A DNA stretch of 64,000 nt, taken from Hyphomicrobiales bacterium (lineage in GTDB: Bacteria; Pseudomonadota; Alphaproteobacteria; Rhizobiales; Beijerinckiaceae). Made by a program: the position numbers and the translations under genes. Positions 35,586 through 45,868 of the stretch are shown here, piece after piece. The notes under the pieces were generated by a model that did not search any database, had not been told where the DNA came from, and saw only the letters and a program-made list of their open reading frames with translations. The first letter of the stretch is position 1, and every line of letters begins with the position of its first letter. The stretch is from contig JANXWK010000016.1 of assembly GCA_025351165.1 (NCBI GenBank), positions 1 through 64,000 on the forward strand. Reading direction: 5' to 3'.

Positions 35586-37151
35586 CTAATAATCCTTCAC
35601 ATCTGTAAAGCTTATATTGGGCCAGCGCTCCTGATCATAGCGCAGATTGAACGCAGATGGTGCCATAAACACAGGTGCACCATCCAGATCCATTGCCATA
35701 CCAGAGCCATTCGCCGCTGTGAACTTGTCCAGCTCCAGCCTGTCTGTTGCGCTCACCCATCTGGCAACTTCAAAACGGGTGGGTTCAAACTCAACTGGCA
35801 GGCCGTATTCTGCCATAAGCCGCACTTTGAGCACATCAATCTGCAAGGCACCCACAACACCAATCATGGCGGGCGATCCATCATTGGGTAAAAACAACTG
35901 TACAACGCCTTCTTCCGCCATTTGCTGCAAGGCTTCACGCAGTTTTTTGGCTTTCATTGCATCTTTCAGTTTTACACGGCGCAAAATTTCTGGCGCAAAA
36001 CTTGGTACACCACGAAATACAATATCTTCACCCTCAGTTAACGTGTCACCTATGCGCAATGTGCCATGATTTGGAATGCCAACCACATCACCAGCATAAG
36101 CCTCATCCGCAATTGCCCGATCCTGCGCAAAGAAAAATTGCGGTGAACTCAGCGTCATGGGTTTGCCTGTACGGCTGATTTTTGCCTTCATACCACGTGA
36201 AAGCTTGCCAGAGCACACACGCATGAATGCGATACGGTCACGATGATTGGGATCCATATTCGCCTGAATTTTAAAAATAAAACCGCTCATTTTAGGATCA
36301 GACGCTTCAACAATATGGGAAGCCGCCTGCTGCGAGCGCGGACTTGGCGCAATAACGCCCAAAGCGTTGATCAGATCACGCACGCCCATATTGCGTAACG
36401 CCGAACCAAAAAATACAGGGGTTAGATGTCCCTCACGAAAAGCCTGCAGATCAAACGGTTTACAACCGTCAAGCGCAAGCCCCATTTCATCCAGATAAGC
36501 TTGGCGACCACTAACTGGCAACATGCTGGCAATTTGAGTACCATTAATACCATCAACAGCACGGGCGGGTTCAGAATCAAGACCGCGCACCTTGTTATCG
36601 CGCAAATGAAACGTGCCTGCAAAATCGCGCCCGCGCCCAATAGGCCATGTGACAGGGGCAGTATCCAGTGCGAGGGTCTTTTCCACCTCATCCAGCAGAT
36701 CAAACGGATCACGTGTTTCACGATCCATCTTGTTGATGAAAGTAACAATTGGGATATCACGCAGTCGACAGACTTCAAATAATTTGCGTGTGCGTGCCTC
36801 AATGCCTTTAGCCGCGTCAATCACCATCACGGCTGAATCAACTGCTGTTAATGTACGGTAAGTATCTTCAGAAAAGTCCTCATGACCAGGAGTATCCAGC
36901 AGATTGAACACACAGTCCTGATATTCAAAGGTCATCACTGAAGTCACAACCGAAATACCGCGATCACGCTCAATACTCATCCAGTCAGAGCGGGTTTGAC
37001 GGCGATTAGCCTTGCTTTTTACCTCCCCCGCAAGCTGAATGGCACCACCAAACAGTAGCAGCTTTTCTGTCAGCGTGGTTTTCCCCGCATCAGGATGTGA
37101 GATAATTGCAAAAGTGCGACGGCGCGAATGTGGTGGTTGAAGTTCGGACAT
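35586..37151 (-). CDS. prfC: peptide chain release factor 3
   Basis: GTPase that recycles release factors 1 and 2 from the ribosome after termination. 521 residues, normal RF3 length. G1 SHPDAGKTTLTEKLLL is near residue 17, G3 DTPGHEDFSEDTYR and G4 NKMDRE follow. Switch I contains RDRGISV. The C-terminal domain typical of RF3 follows domain II. It lies upstream of an inverted repeat (37184-37357) that separates it from efp, so the two are probably separate transcripts. Confidence 0.96.
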   Translation of the reverse strand: MSELQPPHSRRRTFAIISHPDAGKTTLTEKLLLFGGAIQLAGEVKSKANRRQTRSDWMSIERDRGISVVTSVMTFEYQDCVFNLLDTPGHEDFSEDTYRTLTAVDSAVMVIDAAKGIEARTRKLFEVCRLRDIPIVTFINKMDRETRDPFDLLDEVEKTLALDTAPVTWPIGRGRDFAGTFHLRDNKVRGLDSEPARAVDGINGTQIASMLPVSGRQAYLDEMGLALDGCKPFDLQAFREGHLTPVFFGSALRNMGVRDLINALGVIAPSPRSQQAASHIVEASDPKMSGFIFKIQANMDPNHRDRIAFMRVCSGKLSRGMKAKISRTGKPMTLSSPQFFFAQDRAIADEAYAGDVVGIPNHGTLRIGDTLTEGEDIVFRGVPSFAPEILRRVKLKDAMKAKKLREALQQMAEEGVVQLFLPNDGSPAMIGVVGALQIDVLKVRLMAEYGLPVEFEPTRFEVARWVSATDRLELDKFTAANGSGMAMDLDGAPVFMAPSAFNLRYDQERWPNISFTDVKDY

Positions 37152-37183
37152 GATAAGTAAGTTCTGTGCAATCTAGCTTAGTT

Positions 37184-37357
37184 TTATCCCTCTCCCGTTT
37201 ACGGGAGAGGGTGGCCTAACAAAGTTAGGTCGGATGAGAGGCATAGGGTGTCCATAAATTTTTAAACACGAAAACAAATATTGAAGCAAAGATTTATGCC
37301 CTTTCCCGACCTTTTTTACAAAAAGCCCACCCTATCCCGTAAACGGGACAAGGATAA
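37184..37357. repeat. inverted repeat with CCCTCTCCC-type arms (copy 1)
   Basis: Left arm 37184-37216 and right arm 37325-37357 are imperfect reverse complements of 33 bp. Each arm holds its own small palindrome (CCCGTTTACGGG). It lies between prfC and efp. A related structure is at 43729-43859. Such GGGAGAGGG palindromes are scattered through many alphaproteobacterial genomes and may be transcribed hairpins or non-autonomous elements. Confidence 0.75.
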
Positions 37358-37364
37358 GAAAGAA

Positions 37365-37931
37365 TTAGTCTTTCGCGCGTTCCACGTAAGAACCATCCTC
37401 TGTTTGAATTACAACACGCGTCCCAACTGAAATATGCGGCGGCACTGTTGTGCGTGCACCATTGGAAAGTATTGCAGGTTTATAGGATGAAGAAGCAGTT
37501 TGACCTTTCATGGCTGGCTCTGTTTCTACAATTTCCAAGGTTACACGAGGCGGTAGCTGAATGGAAACTGCAGTGCCTTGAAACATAGAAAGGATACACT
37601 GCATGTTTTCCTGCAAGTAGACTGACAGGTCGCTTACAACATCTGCTTTAACTGTTACCTGATCATAATTTTCAGGATTCATGAAAACGAAATCGTCACC
37701 ATCCTGATAAAGATAATTATGATTCATGTCCTCAACATAGGCGCGTTCAACCTGTTCAGTTGTTTTATAACGCTGGGTGGTTTTTGTACCGCTTGCAATG
37801 GCTCGCATATCTATCTGTGTTGTTGGCGTGCCTTTACCCGGGTGAAAACTTTCTGCTGTCAAAACAGCGTAAAGCCTGCCTTCGATTTCTAAAATATTAC
37901 CCTTGCGGACAGAACTTGCAATAACCTTCAC
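37365..37931 (-). CDS. efp: translation elongation factor P
   Basis: Binds ribosomes stalled at consecutive prolines and promotes peptide bond formation. 188 residues in three beta domains. The modified loop reads HPGKGTP with Lys33 at the tip (Lys34 in E. coli numbering). That lysine is the target of EpmA/EpmB beta-lysylation, and both modifying genes are in this window at 50857 and 52098. The late signature [20 protein letters not shown] is standard. No ribosome-binding problem is evident. Confidence 0.97.
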   Translation of the reverse strand: MKVIASSVRKGNILEIEGRLYAVLTAESFHPGKGTPTTQIDMRAIASGTKTTQRYKTTEQVERAYVEDMNHNYLYQDGDDFVFMNPENYDQVTVKADVVSDLSVYLQENMQCILSMFQGTAVSIQLPPRVTLEIVETEPAMKGQTASSSYKPAILSNGARTTVPPHISVGTRVVIQTEDGSYVERAKD

Positions 37932-38011
37932 GTGAACAGCCTTTTTCTAAGTTTACAACCTACTGAGGAGTTAGCTCATTTTCAAATGTTAGGCTAGTGC
38001 CTATAACAACC

Positions 38012-38035
38012 AAAAAACCCCAGCCTAAGCTGGGG
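38012..38035 (-). terminator. intrinsic terminator of the porin gene
   Basis: Read leftward, CCCCAGC and GCTGGGG form a perfect 7-bp stem with a four-base loop, followed by a T-run. It lies about 40 bp after the porin stop and just before efp, so it should end the porin message. Confidence 0.9.
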
Positions 38036-38076
38036 TTTTGAGTTGTCTGTTAAATCTGTAAAAGGTTTAGCTAAGA

Positions 38077-39522
38077 CTAGAAGTCACGCTGTACGCGTAG
38101 ACGACCCATAAATGCGTTTGAATCTTTTTTAACGCCAATTGGTAGCACACCACCAGCAAAGTTAGCTCCACGTAGATTGTTGCTGTTGTTCAAATACTGA
38201 ACTTCTGCACCAATATCCAGACCTTTAACAGGTGACCAGATTACGTTTGTACCAATCTGGTACTGTGTGAAACGTGATGCTGTTGTAGTGGATACAACTG
38301 AACGTCCCTGATCAACCTGGCCGTAACCAGCGAACAGAGCCTGACGAACTGTTGGGGTCCAGTAGTGAAGCAGACCACCAAAGATTGCAAAAGAATTTGC
38401 AAGTTTGATTGAAGGTGTTAGGCTTCCAGCATTTGCACCGTAGGCAGTTGCGTCAACAAGCTTTGAAGCGTTGTAGCCATCAACTATGCCTGATGCGTTT
38501 GAACCTTGACCGTTCCAGGCTGGTCCAACTGTAAACATTGTTGCGCCTTTGGCATATGATGCCTGCAACCAGAGTTCATCACCAGCAGCAAGCATTGGAA
38601 GATTGATTTTCAAACCACCGTTGATTGCATAGCCGTATTTAGCTGATACACTTGTGTTTACACCAGCAACTGTTGCTAGGTTGATTGTGTTAACTTCATG
38701 CAACACACCAGATAGCTGTGCAGAACCCCATGCCTGATCAGCACGAACGTTTGCAACGATATCAGGCATCTGTGAGCCGCCATAGTAGCTAAGCGCCGGT
38801 CCGAATGGGCCGTTAGCCGCTGGGTTCACAATGTTGATGCCAGGCGTTACGAGCTGACGGCGTGAAATTGGATCTTCAGCTGATAAGGTTGCAGAAAAAC
38901 CTGAACCGAAAGTTGCTGTGTAGGCAAACAGGTTTACTGCACCTGAAATGTTTACAATAGAACCACCACCGCTTACGCCGATCCAGTTAATATCGCCTGT
39001 GTAGAAATCATAGAATGAACCAACGCGACCAGCTGTTAGGCCAGCAAACTGAACAAATGCTACGAAATCAATGTTTGTCTGAACTTTGTTGTAGAAGTCA
39101 CCACCAGTTGCAACTGTTGAGGTACCAGTGCGCTGCTGTGAACCAGATAATGAGTTACCTGAACGGTTATTCATGATCAAACGAACGAATGTGCGCAATG
39201 TGCCGTATTCAGTTGCTGTACGAGCATCTAGCTGAACATGACCCTGTGCACGGAAACCTGATTTGCTGGCTCCGCCAATTCCGCCGCCGCCTTGTGCGCC
39301 GTGTTTTGCCTGCAGATACTGATACTCAGCACGAGCACGACCACCGATTTTCAAACATGTGTTTGAACCAGGAATGAAGAAAAAGCCTGCACCGTATGTG
39401 TTGCATACTTTTACGTATTCTACAGCAGCTGGCTTCTTAACGCCAAGATCAGCAGCAGATGCGCCAGAAACTGCAACTAGGGCAGTCGCTGAACCAAGAA
39501 GAAGACTCTTAACGAGCTTCAT
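38077..39522 (-). CDS. Rhizobiales-type outer membrane porin
   Basis: 481-residue general porin. The signal peptide ends in SGASA before ADLGVKKP. The next segment VEYVKVCNTYGAGFFFIPGS and TCLKIGGRARAEYQY is the hallmark of the Rhizobiales porin family (Brucella Omp2, Bradyrhizobium porins), with two conserved Cys. Alternating hydrophobic and Gly-rich strands make up the barrel, and the protein ends in RVQRDF with a C-terminal Phe, the outer-membrane assembly signal. A strong GGAGG lies eight bases before the start, as expected for a very abundant protein. The C-terminal phrase DIGAEVQYLNN is also conserved. Confidence 0.95.
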   Translation of the reverse strand: MKLVKSLLLGSATALVAVSGASAADLGVKKPAAVEYVKVCNTYGAGFFFIPGSNTCLKIGGRARAEYQYLQAKHGAQGGGGIGGASKSGFRAQGHVQLDARTATEYGTLRTFVRLIMNNRSGNSLSGSQQRTGTSTVATGGDFYNKVQTNIDFVAFVQFAGLTAGRVGSFYDFYTGDINWIGVSGGGSIVNISGAVNLFAYTATFGSGFSATLSAEDPISRRQLVTPGINIVNPAANGPFGPALSYYGGSQMPDIVANVRADQAWGSAQLSGVLHEVNTINLATVAGVNTSVSAKYGYAINGGLKINLPMLAAGDELWLQASYAKGATMFTVGPAWNGQGSNASGIVDGYNASKLVDATAYGANAGSLTPSIKLANSFAIFGGLLHYWTPTVRQALFAGYGQVDQGRSVVSTTTASRFTQYQIGTNVIWSPVKGLDIGAEVQYLNNSNNLRGANFAGGVLPIGVKKDSNAFMGRLRVQRDF

Positions 39523-39927
39523 GTTGAACCTCCAAAAAAATTAATGGGAGCGGGCTGTCGCTTTTGTGAACCTGACTTATTTCAGGAACTTTACGGCGAC
39601 CCGTCCTTTTTCCCCACACTGCATTTTAAATTACCTGAACCAGAAAATCAAAATGCACGACTGGGGCACCCCCGTCGCCACAACAACATCGCCTACGTTG
39701 CGATTCCAAGCAACAGGGTAAACACTCAATTGGGAGGAATTAGGCTGCTTTTCCATGCCCTGTTGCACAAACAACACGATCCAGACATCCACCAAACTCT
39801 ATTCGTTAAAAAACCGTTAAAAAACAAGCTCATAGAGCCTGCTATTTTAAGTTATGATTAAAGAAATCATGCAATCGTACAGATAGTTCTTGTTTGCAAA
39901 GTGGATAAAAATAACACCTGTGTTGAA
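39523..39927. other. upstream region of the porin gene
   Basis: 405 bp between the metH end and the porin start. It should contain the porin promoter and a long 5' leader. An open frame of 105 codons on the other strand (39544-39861) has low-complexity, atypical composition and no family, so I leave it out. No RNA motif could be named by eye. Confidence 0.45.
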
Positions 39928-42900
39928 TTACTCTGCAGCAACTGTTGTTTTATATGCCAATGGATCATAATTTAAAATTGGTGACAACCAGCGCTCAACA
40001 TCAAGTAATGGCATATTTTTACGCACTGCATAATCTTCCACCTGATCGCGTTCAACTTTAGCCACACCAAAATAGTGACTTTCCGGATGGGCTAAATACA
40101 AGCCAGATACTGATGCACCAGGCCACATGGCAAAGCTCTCGGTCAGTTTTACGCCAATGCGTTGCTCTGGTTGAAGCAATTCAAACAAAGTCGCTTTTTC
40201 TGTGTGGTCGGGCTGTGCTGGATAACCAGGGGCCGGGCGAATGCCGTCATAAGGTTCAGTGTAAAGCGCATCAGGCCTGTGGGTCTCGTTGGGCGCATAG
40301 CCCCAGAATTCTTTGCGCACACGTTCGTGCATACGCTCGGCAAAGGCTTCTGCCAGGCGATCTGCCAGAGCTTTTGCCATGATGGAGGAATAATCATCAT
40401 TCTTGCCCTTGAGCCGTTCTGAAATTCGGTCTTCCCCAATGCCAGCCGTTACCACGAACGCACCAATATAATCGGCTTTGCTGCTCTCATAAGGTGCAAC
40501 AAAATCTGAAAGAGCCGTATTTGGGCGGCCATCCCGCTTGGAGAGCTGCTGGCGCAGAGTGTAGAATGTTGCCAGCTCCTCACTACGGCTTTCGCCCTTG
40601 TAAAGCTTGATATCATCACCAACGCTGTTGGCTGGCCAAAAACCAATCACAGCTTTGGCTTGAAACCAGCGTTCTTCTACAATGCGTTTGAGCATGGCTC
40701 TTGCATCTTCATAGAGTTGACGCGCTGCTTCGCCTTGATTTTCATCTTCCAAAATGGCAGGGAAACGACCCTTCATGTCCCACGTTTGAAAAAACGGTGT
40801 CCAGTCTATGTAAGGAACCAGTTCGTTCAAATCATAGGCTGCAAAGGTGCGTGTACCTGTGAATGTTGGTTTATGGGGTGTATAGGCAGTCCAATCAAGC
40901 TTGACGCTGTTTGCACGGGCTTTTGCAATTGGCAGGCGCAGTTTATCAGCTTCTGAGCGCGCGTGGGCTGCGGCAACTTTGGCATATTCATCGCGGGTAG
41001 TGTCTTTATAGGCTTGCGCGTTATCATTGGAGAGCAATGTTGAAACAACGCCAACTGCACGGCTGGCATCTGTTACGTAAACTGTTTGACCGGCGCTGTA
41101 ATTAGGGTGGATTTTTACCGCTGTATGCACGCGGCTGGTGGTTGCACCGCCGATCAGTAAGGGAATGTTAAAGCCTTGGCGCTCCATTTCTGCTGCTACA
41201 TGCACCATTTCATCCAATGATGGCGTAATGAGGCCAGAAAGACCAATTGCATCTACATTATGCTCTTTTGCAGCATCAAGAATTTTCTGGGCGGGTACCA
41301 TAACGCCAATATCAATAACTTCATAATTGTTGCACTGAAGTACAACGCCCACAATATTTTTGCCAATATCATGCACATCACCTTTCACGGTTGCCATTAA
41401 AATCTTGCCATTGGCAGATTTTGTTGCAGCACCTGAGCGGCGTTTTTCTTCCTCTAGATATGGTGTTAGATAAGCCACAGCCTGCTTCATAACGCGGGCA
41501 GATTTAACAACCTGCGGCAAAAACATTTTGCCTGCCCCAAACAAATCTCCCACCACATTCATGCCAGCCATCAATGGGCCTTCAATAACTTCCAAAGGCT
41601 TATCGGCTTCTAAACGTGCAGCTTCTGTATCAGCTTCGATGTATTCGGTTATGCCATTAACCAGTGCATGTTCGATGCGTTTAATGGTGGATTGCTCGCG
41701 CCATGTAAGGTCTTTAACATTGACCTGCCCAGACCCGTCCCCTTTGAACTTTGGTGCAGCGTCCAGTAATCGCTCGGTGGAATCCAGGCGACGGTTAAGT
41801 ACTACATCAAGGCAAAGTTCGCGCAGTTCTTCTGGAATATTTTCGTATACAACCAGCTGCCCAGCATTGACGATACCCATATCCATGCCCTTGGCAATGG
41901 CATGGTACAAAAATACAGAGTGCATGGCTTCACGCACAGGCTCATTCCCGCGAAATGAAAAGCTCAGGTTTGAAATACCGCCAGAGACATGGGCATGAGG
42001 CAGTTTGGTACGAATAAACTCAACAGCATCAATAAAATCCACGCCATAATTATTGTGTTCTTCAATACCTGTAGCAACCGCAAACACGTTAGGATCAAAA
42101 ATGATATCCTCTGGGGGGAAGCCAACCTGCTCGGTCAAAATTTTATAGGCACGTTCGCAGATTTCTGACTTTCGCTTGAATGTATCAGCCTGTCCTACCT
42201 CATCAAACGCCATAACAACAATCGCTGCACCATAGGCACGGCATTTTTTAGCTTGACTGATGAACGCCTCTTCGCCCTCTTTCATGGAAATTGAGTTGAC
42301 TATCGGCTTGCCCTGTACGCATTTTAAGCCGGCCTCAATAACATTCCATTTAGAGCTATCCACCATCACAGGTACACGGGCAATATCTGGCTCAGCGGCA
42401 ATAAGATTCAAGAATTCAACCATTGCTTTTTCTGAATCAAGCAATCCTTCATCCATGTTGATGTCAATAACCTGCGCTCCATTGGCAACCTGATCACGAG
42501 CCACATCAAGAGCTGCCGCAAAATCACCATTTTTGATCAATTTACGGAATTTGGCAGAGCCAGTTACATTTGTGCGTTCCCCAACATTCACAAAACGAAT
42601 GGTTTCATCCATGCGGAAGGGTTCAAGACCTGCCAACGTAAGAACAGGCTCAAGCTTTGGTACAATACGTGGCGCAAGATCCTTGACTGCCTGAGCTATG
42701 GCGCGAATATGGCCTGGCGTTGTGCCACAGCACCCGCCTAGCACGTTGACAAAACCACTTGTGGCAAATTCTTTGACAAGCTCTGCTGTTGCCTCTGGGC
42801 TTTCATCATACATGCCAAATTCATTTGGCAACCCAGCATTGGGGTAGGCGCACACGTAAGTATCAGCAATGCGGGAGAGTTCTGCAATATGCTCGCGCAT

Positions 42901-43686
42901 TTCTTTTGCGCCAAGCGCACAGTTAAGGCCAATGGTGAAGGGTTTGACATGACGCAACGAATGCCAGAAGGCCGCTGTTGTTTGGCCTGATAATGTGCGG
43001 CCTGATAAATCTGTAATTGTGCCAGAAATCATGACAGGCAGGGGATTGCCAGTTTCTTCAAACACTTCATTGGCAGCAAATAGGGCTGCTTTTGCATTGA
43101 GTGTATCGAAAATTGTTTCAACCAGAATTATGTCCGCGCCACCTGCCACCAAGCCTCTGATCTGCTCAGCGTAGCTGATGCGTAAATCATCAAACGTAAC
43201 TGCGCGGTAGCCAGGATTGTTCACATCTGGTGAAATTGAAGCTGTCCGGTTTGTGGGGCCAACTGCACCAGCCACAAAACGACGGCGACCATCTTTTTGC
43301 TCTGCAAGAAGCGCGGCCTCTTTTGCCAGTTTAGCGCCTTGAACATTTAGCTCGTAGGCAAGTGATTCCATTGCATAATCAGCTTGGGCAATTGTTGTAG
43401 ATGAAAACGTATTGGTTTCAACAATATCAGACCCTGCCATAAAATATTCGAGATGAATTTCGCGGATTGCATCTGGCTGGGTAAGGATCAGCAGATCATT
43501 ATTGCCTTTTAAAGGATGCGACCAATCCTTAAAACGTTCCCCCCTGAATTCTTCCTCAGAAAATTTACAATCCTGAATTTGGGTTCCCATTGCACCATCT
43601 AGAATCAGGATGCGTTCAAGACATGCTTTATCCAGAGCTGCACGAATTTCAGAGCCGTTAGCGAGGGGGTGGGAAGAGTTGGTCAT
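39928..43686 (-). CDS. metH: cobalamin-dependent methionine synthase
   Basis: Makes methionine from homocysteine and 5-methyltetrahydrofolate. 1252 residues, all modules present: the homocysteine-binding barrel ([10 protein letters not shown] at the start, [15 protein letters not shown] with the zinc cysteines), the pterin domain ([16 protein letters not shown]), the B12-binding domain with [10 protein letters not shown] (the cobalt-ligand His), and the C-terminal activation domain (near 960-1250, [12 protein letters not shown]). It therefore needs cobalamin and a reactivation partner. It follows metF in the same direction, separated by a strong inverted repeat. Confidence 0.97.
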   Translation of the reverse strand: MTNSSHPLANGSEIRAALDKACLERILILDGAMGTQIQDCKFSEEEFRGERFKDWSHPLKGNNDLLILTQPDAIREIHLEYFMAGSDIVETNTFSSTTIAQADYAMESLAYELNVQGAKLAKEAALLAEQKDGRRRFVAGAVGPTNRTASISPDVNNPGYRAVTFDDLRISYAEQIRGLVAGGADIILVETIFDTLNAKAALFAANEVFEETGNPLPVMISGTITDLSGRTLSGQTTAAFWHSLRHVKPFTIGLNCALGAKEMREHIAELSRIADTYVCAYPNAGLPNEFGMYDESPEATAELVKEFATSGFVNVLGGCCGTTPGHIRAIAQAVKDLAPRIVPKLEPVLTLAGLEPFRMDETIRFVNVGERTNVTGSAKFRKLIKNGDFAAALDVARDQVANGAQVIDINMDEGLLDSEKAMVEFLNLIAAEPDIARVPVMVDSSKWNVIEAGLKCVQGKPIVNSISMKEGEEAFISQAKKCRAYGAAIVVMAFDEVGQADTFKRKSEICERAYKILTEQVGFPPEDIIFDPNVFAVATGIEEHNNYGVDFIDAVEFIRTKLPHAHVSGGISNLSFSFRGNEPVREAMHSVFLYHAIAKGMDMGIVNAGQLVVYENIPEELRELCLDVVLNRRLDSTERLLDAAPKFKGDGSGQVNVKDLTWREQSTIKRIEHALVNGITEYIEADTEAARLEADKPLEVIEGPLMAGMNVVGDLFGAGKMFLPQVVKSARVMKQAVAYLTPYLEEEKRRSGAATKSANGKILMATVKGDVHDIGKNIVGVVLQCNNYEVIDIGVMVPAQKILDAAKEHNVDAIGLSGLITPSLDEMVHVAAEMERQGFNIPLLIGGATTSRVHTAVKIHPNYSAGQTVYVTDASRAVGVVSTLLSNDNAQAYKDTTRDEYAKVAAAHARSEADKLRLPIAKARANSVKLDWTAYTPHKPTFTGTRTFAAYDLNELVPYIDWTPFFQTWDMKGRFPAILEDENQGEAARQLYEDARAMLKRIVEERWFQAKAVIGFWPANSVGDDIKLYKGESRSEELATFYTLRQQLSKRDGRPNTALSDFVAPYESSKADYIGAFVVTAGIGEDRISERLKGKNDDYSSIMAKALADRLAEAFAERMHERVRKEFWGYAPNETHRPDALYTEPYDGIRPAPGYPAQPDHTEKATLFELLQPEQRIGVKLTESFAMWPGASVSGLYLAHPESHYFGVAKVERDQVEDYAVRKNMPLLDVERWLSPILNYDPLAYKTTVAAE

Positions 43687-43728
43687 TTTGATTTCCGCTA
43701 GTAGTGTAAGTTATCAGTTGTACTGCTT

Positions 43729-43859
43729 CTTTCCCTCTCCCCTTAAGGGAGAAGGTGTCCCGTAGGGACGGATGGGGGGTATAAGTTCAAAGTTAAGATA
43801 CCCCCCATTCGACTTCGCTGCGCTCAGCCACCTTCTCCCTCAAGGGGAGAAGGAAGAGA
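43729..43859. repeat. inverted repeat with CCCTCTCCC-type arms (copy 2)
   Basis: Left arm about 43729-43781 and right arm about 43800-43859 are near-complementary and could fold into a hairpin of some 50 bp. TTAAGGGAGAAGGTG in one arm mirrors CACCTTCTCCCTCAAGG in the other. It occupies most of the 180-bp gap between metF and metH, which are transcribed the same way, so it may act as a processing or termination point within the operon. It is related to the structure at 37184. Confidence 0.78.
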
Positions 43860-43866
43860 CAAAGCC

Positions 43867-44772
43867 TCAAGCTGCAACCTTATCAACCTGTGCTCGCAAA
43901 CCAACAAGGTGGCAAATGGCATGAACCAAATCAGCCTTGTTCATTGTGTAAAAATGCAAGTCTGTCACGCCGCGATCAATCAGGTCCAGTACTTGTTCAG
44001 CACAAACTGCTGCGGCCACAAGTTTGCGAGTGGCAACATCATTTTCCAAACCCTCAAAACGGCTGGCTAACCACGCAGGTACATCGGTGCCGCATTTTTT
44101 GGCAAAGCCAGCTGTCTGTTTGAAGTTCTGCACTGGCACAATGCCTGGCAAAATCGGGATGTGAATGCCGCGCGCACGTACTTTATCCATATATCGAAAA
44201 TACAAATCATTATCAAAGAAAAACTGCGTAATCGCGTGATCTGCGCCAGCATCCACTTTCATTTTAAGCGCATCAATATCAGCATCCAGAGACGGGCTTT
44301 CAGGATGCGCTTCAGGATAGGCAGAAACGGCAATTTTAAAATCCCCCAGGCGTTTAATGCCAGCAACCAAGTCTGATGTTTGAGCATAGCCATCAGCAGT
44401 TGGCTCATATTTCGTGCCAATGCCTGTAAGTGGATCACCGCGCAAGGCCACAATATGTTTGACACCTGCTGCTGCATATTCACGTATTACGTCGTCAATT
44501 TCTGTCCGTGTTGCTCCCACACACGTTAAATGTGCGGCGGGTTTGAGTGATGTTTCATCTATCAAACGTTTAACAGTAGAATGCGTGCGCTCGCGTGTTG
44601 ACCCACCCGCGCCATAGGTTACCGATACAAAGCTTGGAGAAAGCGGCGCCAGACGATCAACAGATTCCCATAATGATGTTTCCATTTCAGCATTTTTTGG
44701 TGGAAAAAACTCAAACGAAACATTAACTGGGCAACGGCTTGTATGCCTTGATAGGCGTGTAGGTTCTGACAT
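43867..44772 (-). CDS. metF: 5,10-methylenetetrahydrofolate reductase
   Basis: Flavoenzyme that makes 5-methyltetrahydrofolate, the methyl donor for MetH. From the ATG at 44772 the protein has 301 residues, the bacterial norm. The frame extends upstream into the ArsR-methyltransferase gene, but AGAGGG lies just ahead of 44772, so this start is chosen. Signatures: NVSFEFFPPKNAEME, VSVTYGAGGSTRERT, AHLTCVGAT, VALRGDP and ITQFFFDND. It starts 10 bp after the stop of the ArsR-methyltransferase gene, so an operon is likely. Confidence 0.96.
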   Translation of the reverse strand: MSEPTRLSRHTSRCPVNVSFEFFPPKNAEMETSLWESVDRLAPLSPSFVSVTYGAGGSTRERTHSTVKRLIDETSLKPAAHLTCVGATRTEIDDVIREYAAAGVKHIVALRGDPLTGIGTKYEPTADGYAQTSDLVAGIKRLGDFKIAVSAYPEAHPESPSLDADIDALKMKVDAGADHAITQFFFDNDLYFRYMDKVRARGIHIPILPGIVPVQNFKQTAGFAKKCGTDVPAWLASRFEGLENDVATRKLVAAAVCAEQVLDLIDRGVTDLHFYTMNKADLVHAICHLVGLRAQVDKVAA

Positions 44773-44782
44773 AATACCCTCT

Positions 44783-45790
44783 TTAAGCAACTTTTGAAAC
44801 TGTATTGAAAACATCTGTACGAATACGTTTATCCTGCCCAAGCCATATGGATACTGTTAATTTTGCATCCGTATCCTTGTTTGGCACCAGGGCCTTGTAC
44901 TCCACTGATCTAAGCCCTGCATCACTCATGAAGTTCTCAATCTCACACCGTTCAAATCCAAGCCTCCTATGGGCGTGGTGTGCCCGCAGTGTTTCTTCCG
45001 TATGGGGAGCAAAATCAACGATGACCATGCGTCCGTTTGGCATCAAGGTACGGGCAGCTTCGCGAAGAGCCCGGGCGGGATCATCAAGATAATGCAGTAC
45101 CTGATGCACAATGACCAGATCGTAGGCATCACGCTCAATGGGAAGTGCATAAATATCACCCTGGCGCAATTGCACATTTTTAACCCCAGCCCGTTCCAAA
45201 TTTGCCCGCGCAACTGAGAGCATGGCAGGGGTTTGATCTACCCCCACGGCACGCGTGGCGTAAGGTGCAAGAACTTCAAGCATACGGCCTGTACCTGTTC
45301 CCAGATCCAGCAGGGCAGAAATAGGCTTTGAACCCACTAACTGGGTAACAGCCGCCTCAACCCGTGCATCGCCTATATGAAGCGAGCGAAGTTTATCCCA
45401 GTCTTTAGCCTGTGTTGCAAAATAATCGGCAGCTTGCGCTGTACGGGTGGCACGCGTTTCAACCAAGCGTGCGCGATCTGCAAAAAACACCTCATCATTA
45501 CTGTTAAGCTGAGTAATGGCATTGGATGCTGTTTGAGCTGCATTATTATCTGCTAGTTTAAAAAATGCCCATGCCCCTTCGCGGTGACGCTCTACAAGAC
45601 CTGCCTCAACCAGTAATTTCAAATGACGTGAAACACGTGGCTGGCTTTGACCCAGAATTGCCGTAAGTTCTGTAACAGTGAGTTCAGCCTCAGACAAAAG
45701 TACAGTAAGGCGCAGTCGTGTTGGCTCTGCCAGCGCTTCTAGCACAGTAATCATTTTACTAAATGGGAGCCTGGTATCAAGTTCTGACAT
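44783..45790 (-). CDS. ArsR-family regulator fused to a SAM-dependent methyltransferase
   Basis: 335 residues from the ATG at 45790. The N-terminal winged helix (about 1-95) shows LAEPTRLRLTVLLSEAELTV and QSQPRVSRHLKLLVEAGLVE, a standard ArsR recognition helix. No Cys-rich metal-binding motif is seen in it. The C-terminal domain (about 130-320) is a class I methyltransferase with LLDLGTGTGRMLEVLAPY, GVDQTPAMLSVA and LVIVHQVLHYLDDPARA. Its place directly before metF and metH suggests that it senses SAM or SAH and controls methionine synthesis. That is inference; the sequence shows only the fusion and the neighbours. An upstream ATG at 45844 would begin before a good signal and is not preferred. 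Confidence 0.88.
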   Translation of the reverse strand: MSELDTRLPFSKMITVLEALAEPTRLRLTVLLSEAELTVTELTAILGQSQPRVSRHLKLLVEAGLVERHREGAWAFFKLADNNAAQTASNAITQLNSNDEVFFADRARLVETRATRTAQAADYFATQAKDWDKLRSLHIGDARVEAAVTQLVGSKPISALLDLGTGTGRMLEVLAPYATRAVGVDQTPAMLSVARANLERAGVKNVQLRQGDIYALPIERDAYDLVIVHQVLHYLDDPARALREAARTLMPNGRMVIVDFAPHTEETLRAHHAHRRLGFERCEIENFMSDAGLRSVEYKALVPNKDTDAKLTVSIWLGQDKRIRTDVFNTVSKVA

Positions 45791-45842
45791 AAAGATATGT
45801 TTATACGTAAAGTTTAATCTAGGCAACGGGATTTTTTGACGC

Positions 45843-45868
45843 AAAAAAAGGCTGCAGAAGCAGCCTTT
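45843..45868 (-). terminator. strong intrinsic terminator upstream of the ArsR-MT/metF/metH operon
   Basis: AAAGGCTGC and GCAGCCTTT form a perfect 9-bp stem with an AGAA-type loop. Read leftward it is followed by seven T. It lies 52 bp before the ArsR-methyltransferase start and 118 bp after the DUF1192 stop. It either ends the DUF1192 message, ends a small RNA, or acts as an attenuator for the met operon. Confidence 0.88.

Noticed and set aside
39544-39861. 105-codon open frame on the plus strand upstream of the porin gene
   Set aside because: No family resemblance, odd composition, and it sits in the probable promoter and leader region of a highly expressed gene.
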